DNA of 64,000 nucleotides. It comes from Planctomycetota bacterium (GTDB lineage: Bacteria; Planctomycetota; UBA1135; UBA2386). Made by a program: the position numbers and the translations under genes. The stretch is taken from the NCBI GenBank assembly GCA_019636245.1, contig JAHBXX010000027.1, positions 1 to 64,000 of the forward strand, given 5' to 3'. Of this stretch, positions 61,595 through 64,000 are shown piece by piece (position 1 is the first letter of the stretch; each line of letters starts with the position of its first letter). Below the pieces are notes generated by a model that saw only the letters and a list, made by a program, of their open reading frames with translations, was not told where the DNA came from and made no database searches.

Positions 61595-62553
61595 GCGAAG
61601 CCCCTGCCATCGTCGCGTCGGGGCTGGAGTTCGCCTACGGCGACCGGCGGGCGCTGCGCGGAGTGTCGTTCGAGGTGCCGCGCGGCGCCGTGTTCGGCTG
61701 CCTCGGCCCCAACGGCTCCGGCAAGTCGACCCTGTTCAAACTGCTGTCGACGCTGGTGCCGCTGCAGGGCGGCCGCGTGTCGATGCTCGGCCACGACCTC
61801 GCCACCGCCGCGGCGGCGATCCGCGCCCGCATCGGCGTCGTGTTCCAGTCGCCGGCCGTCGACCGCAAGCTGACGGTGCGCGAGAACCTGCGCTACGCCG
61901 GCATGCTGCTCGGCCTTTCCGGCCGCGAACTCGGCGCGCGCAGCGATGCCCTGTTGGCGGCGGGCAACCTCGCCGACCGCGCCGGCGATCTCGTCGGCGA
62001 GCTGTCGGGCGGCCTGCGCCGCCGCGTCGAGCTCGCCAAGTGCCTGCTCGGGCGGCCCGAGCTGGTGCTGCTCGACGAGGCCAGCACCGGCCTCGATCCG
62101 GCGGCACGGCGCGACATGTGGGCCGTGCTGCGCGCGCAGCCCCGCCTGTCGGTGTTGTTCACGACCCACCTGATGGACGAGGCCGCCGAGGCCGACCAGC
62201 TGCTGCTGCTCGACCAGGGCGCGATCGTCGCCGCCGGCCGGCCGGCCGACCTGATGCGCGAGGTCGGCGGCCAGGTGCTGGAGGTCGAGACCGCCGACGC
62301 GCCCGCGCTGCTGCGCGACCTCGAGCAGCAGTGCGGCGCACGCGGCGAGGTCGTCGACGGCGTCGTGCGTCTTGCCGGCGAACGCGTGCACGAACTGGTG
62401 CCGGTGGTCGTCGAGCGGTTCGGCGCGCGCGTGCAGCGGCTGCAGCTCGCCCACCCGTCGCTGCAGGACGTGTTCCTGCGCCGGACCGGCCGCCGGTTTC
62501 CGGCCGCCGAACCCGAACCCGCGCCGGCGAAGGGCCGGCGGAGGCGCGCGTGA
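61591..62553 (+). CDS. ABC transporter ATPase of the oxidase maturation cluster
   Basis: A 320-residue ATPase. Walker A G-P-N-G-S-G-K-S-T near residue 39, Q-loop F-Q-S-P, signature L-S-G-G-L-R-R-R, and Walker B V-L-L-D-E-A-S-T-G-L-D-P (DEA in place of DEP) are all present, followed by the switch histidine in T-T-H. The C-terminal 80 residues are a regulatory-type extension found in ABC-2 exporters. The start overlaps the stop of the ctaB remnant. It pairs with the permease downstream (GTGA overlap). The substrate of this heme-cluster transporter is not known. Confidence 0.92.
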   Translation: MSEAPAIVASGLEFAYGDRRALRGVSFEVPRGAVFGCLGPNGSGKSTLFKLLSTLVPLQGGRVSMLGHDLATAAAAIRARIGVVFQSPAVDRKLTVRENLRYAGMLLGLSGRELGARSDALLAAGNLADRAGDLVGELSGGLRRRVELAKCLLGRPELVLLDEASTGLDPAARRDMWAVLRAQPRLSVLFTTHLMDEAAEADQLLLLDQGAIVAAGRPADLMREVGGQVLEVETADAPALLRDLEQQCGARGEVVDGVVRLAGERVHELVPVVVERFGARVQRLQLAHPSLQDVFLRRTGRRFPAAEPEPAPAKGRRRRA

Positions 62554-63311
62554 GCAAGGCCGTGCTGGCGCTGTGGCACCGCGAGATCGTGCGCTTCCTG
62601 CGCGATCGGCCGCGGGTGACCGGTTCGCTGCTGCAACCGGTGGTGTTCTGGCTGCTGTTCAGCGGCGCGCTGCACGGCTCGTTCAAGCCGGGCGGCATGG
62701 ACTACGGCGAGTACTTCTTCGTCGGCACGTTGGCGATGATCACGCTGTTCACCGCGATCTTCGCCACGATCACCGTGATCGAGGACCGCAAGGAGGGCTT
62801 CCTCCAGGGCGTGCTGGTGTCGCCGGTGCCGCGCGCGGCGATCGCGCTCGGCAAGATCCTCGGCGGCGCCTCGCTGGGGCTCGGGCTCGCGGTGGTGTTC
62901 CTGCTGCTGGCGCCGCTGGCGGGCGTGGCGCTGTCGTTCGACCGCGTCGTTGCCGGCCTCGGCGTGCTGGCGCTGCTGGCGGTCGCCGTCACCGGCCTCG
63001 GCTTCGCGCTCGCCTGGGTGATGGACAGCACCGCCGGCTACCACGGCATCATGATGCTGTTCCTGATGCCGATGCTGCTGCTGTCGGGCGCGTTCTTCCC
63101 GATGGAGAGCGCGCACCCGCTGCTGGCCTGGGTGCGGCACGTCAACCCGATGACCTACGGCGTCGGCGCCCTGCGGCACGCGTTCCAGGGCGAAGTGGCG
63201 GGCGTGCCGTCGTTCGCCGTCTGCCTCGCCGGCACCCTGCTGTTCGCCGTCGCGACGTTCGCGCTCGGCACGTTCGTCGTCACGCGCCGCAGCGCGCGCG
63301 ACGCCGTGTGA
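62550..63311 (+). CDS. ABC-2 type permease
   Basis: A 253-residue protein with six helices. The ABC-2 signature region L-M-P-M-L-L-L-S-G-A-F-F-P-M lies near residue 170, and R-H-V-N-P-M-T-Y-G-V follows near 193. E-D-R-K-E-G-F-L-Q-G-V-L-V-S-P-V near residue 75 is the typical coupling segment. GTG start at 62550 overlaps the ATPase stop. Position in a ctaA-ctaB cluster suggests a role in cytochrome oxidase assembly. Confidence 0.9.
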   Translation: MSKAVLALWHREIVRFLRDRPRVTGSLLQPVVFWLLFSGALHGSFKPGGMDYGEYFFVGTLAMITLFTAIFATITVIEDRKEGFLQGVLVSPVPRAAIALGKILGGASLGLGLAVVFLLLAPLAGVALSFDRVVAGLGVLALLAVAVTGLGFALAWVMDSTAGYHGIMMLFLMPMLLLSGAFFPMESAHPLLAWVRHVNPMTYGVGALRHAFQGEVAGVPSFAVCLAGTLLFAVATFALGTFVVTRRSARDAV

Positions 63312-63321
63312 GGGAGTCCGC

Positions 63322-63747
63322 ATGCTCGCCCAGTTCGACTACCGCATCCTCGCCGACGTCGACGCCGCGCTGAACGCGCTGGCGTTCGTGTTCCTGGTCG
63401 CCGCGCTGGTCGCGGTGAAGCGCGGCAACGTCGAGCTGCACAAGCGGCTGGTGTTCGTGGCCGTCGGCTGCTCGGCGTTGTTCCTGGTCAGCTACGTCGT
63501 CTACCACCTCAACGCCGAGCCGGTGCGGTTCGCCGGCGAGGGCTGGATCCGGCCGGTCTACTTCGTGCTGCTGATCTCGCACGTCGTGCTCGCCGCCGTG
63601 CAGGTGCCGCTGATCCTGCGCACGCTGTGGCTCGGCGTTCGGGATCGCCGCGAGCAGCATCGCCGCTGGGCCCGGCTCACGGCGCCGATCTGGCTCTACG
63701 TGTCGGTGACGGGCGTCGTGGTCTACGCGCTGCTCTACCACTGGTAG
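63322..63747 (+). CDS. DUF420 family membrane protein
   Basis: A 141-residue protein with four helices. Histidines at L-H-K-R near residue 40, Y-H-L near 61, S-H-V-V near 90 and the terminal Y-H-W match DUF420 (YozB/CtaM-like) proteins found beside cytochrome oxidase assembly genes. It is 10 bases after the permease stop and completes the maturation cluster. Some relatives take part in maturation of heme-copper oxidase. Confidence 0.9.
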   Translation: MLAQFDYRILADVDAALNALAFVFLVAALVAVKRGNVELHKRLVFVAVGCSALFLVSYVVYHLNAEPVRFAGEGWIRPVYFVLLISHVVLAAVQVPLILRTLWLGVRDRREQHRRWARLTAPIWLYVSVTGVVVYALLYHW

Positions 63748-63802
63748 CTGGCGTGGCCTGGCGGGGGCGCGCTGGCGCTCCCCTGGGCAGCGTTAGGCTG
63801 CC

Positions 63803-64000
63803 GTGGTGGCCATCGACGACACGCACCCGGAGGTCCGCCGCCTGCAGTTCGAGCGACTGCGGCGTCTGTCGATCGAGCAGCGCCTGGCGATGGTCGGCCA
63901 GTTGTCGGCCATGACGACGCACCTGTCGCGGCAGGCGATCCGAATGGCGATGCCGGGCGCACCCGAGCACGCGGTGATCCTGCGCTGGATCGAGCTCGTC
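63803..64000 (+). CDS. 5' part of a small hypothetical gene, runs off the window
   Basis: Sixty-six codons from a GTG at 63803 (or 63806) with no stop before the window end. The sequence R-R-L-S-I-E-Q-R-L-A-M-V-G-Q-L-S near residue 22 and M-P-G-A-P-E-H-A-V-I-L-R-W near 52 resemble a family of short helical proteins seen beside nucleotidyltransferase-type genes. Function unknown. Confidence 0.55.
   Translation, partial: MVAIDDTHPEVRRLQFERLRRLSIEQRLAMVGQLSAMTTHLSRQAIRMAMPGAPEHAVILRWIELV

Overview
The window is GC-rich, densely packed chromosomal DNA, most plausibly from a planctomycete. Three things point that way: short ECF-type sigma factors carrying the H-E-T-W-L-R-L signature, large Ser/Thr kinases with C-terminal TPR arms, and many signal-peptide proteins that share a hydrophobic C-terminal tail. 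This lineage call rests on recognising protein families, not on a marker gene. No rRNA, tRNA or CRISPR array was seen.

Backbone regions. 2.4-10.4 kb: TPR lipoprotein, secreted protein, sigma/kinase pair, argS. 10.5-16 kb: parvulin-like lipoprotein, large secreted protein, ppdK. 19.6-26.3 kb: ABC-F ATPase, then a kinase / secreted protein / sigma group. 26.4-36.9 kb: secreted beta-lactamase-fold hydrolase, PDZ-like protein, DUF445 protein, DUF1579 protein, proline-racemase-family enzyme, SGNH hydrolase, repeat-rich secreted protein. 37-39.7 kb: M14 peptidase coupled to two oligopeptide-type ABC permeases. 39.7-51 kb: two long beta-propeller-like secreted proteins, moaA, an FHA-like/vWA membrane protein, rsmD, a YceI protein, a lamin-tail-like protein. 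51.2-63.7 kb: a cytochrome-oxidase maturation cluster (ctaA, ctaB, ABC ATPase, permease, DUF420 protein).

Three accessory loci of visibly lower GC interrupt the backbone: A at 0.1-1.45 kb, B at 16.1-19.4 kb and C at 54.5-61.3 kb. Each has a divergent small sigma-like gene next to signal-anchored or secreted proteins. In B and C these include Cys-rich small proteins and signal-anchored proteins with carboxypeptidase-regulatory-like or beta-rich domains. In all three loci the 3' end of the sigma gene carries a slippage-prone simple repeat just before the next gene: CCCCGAA heptamers (about 3 copies in A, 11 in C) or a C13 tract (B). By frame arithmetic, one extra C in locus B would fuse the sigma protein to the downstream membrane/Cys-rich protein. 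This repeated module is the best candidate here for an undescribed system.

Locus C sits between ctaB and the ABC transporter that normally continues that cluster. It ends in a decayed, internally deleted copy of the ctaB 3' half, and it contains a 1.3-kb direct repeat (54942-56249 and 59674-60981) that is nearly identical. The stretch at 1.5-2.35 kb is a gene graveyard: a truncated transposase, the 3' end of a secreted-protein gene and a frameshifted sigma-factor tail.
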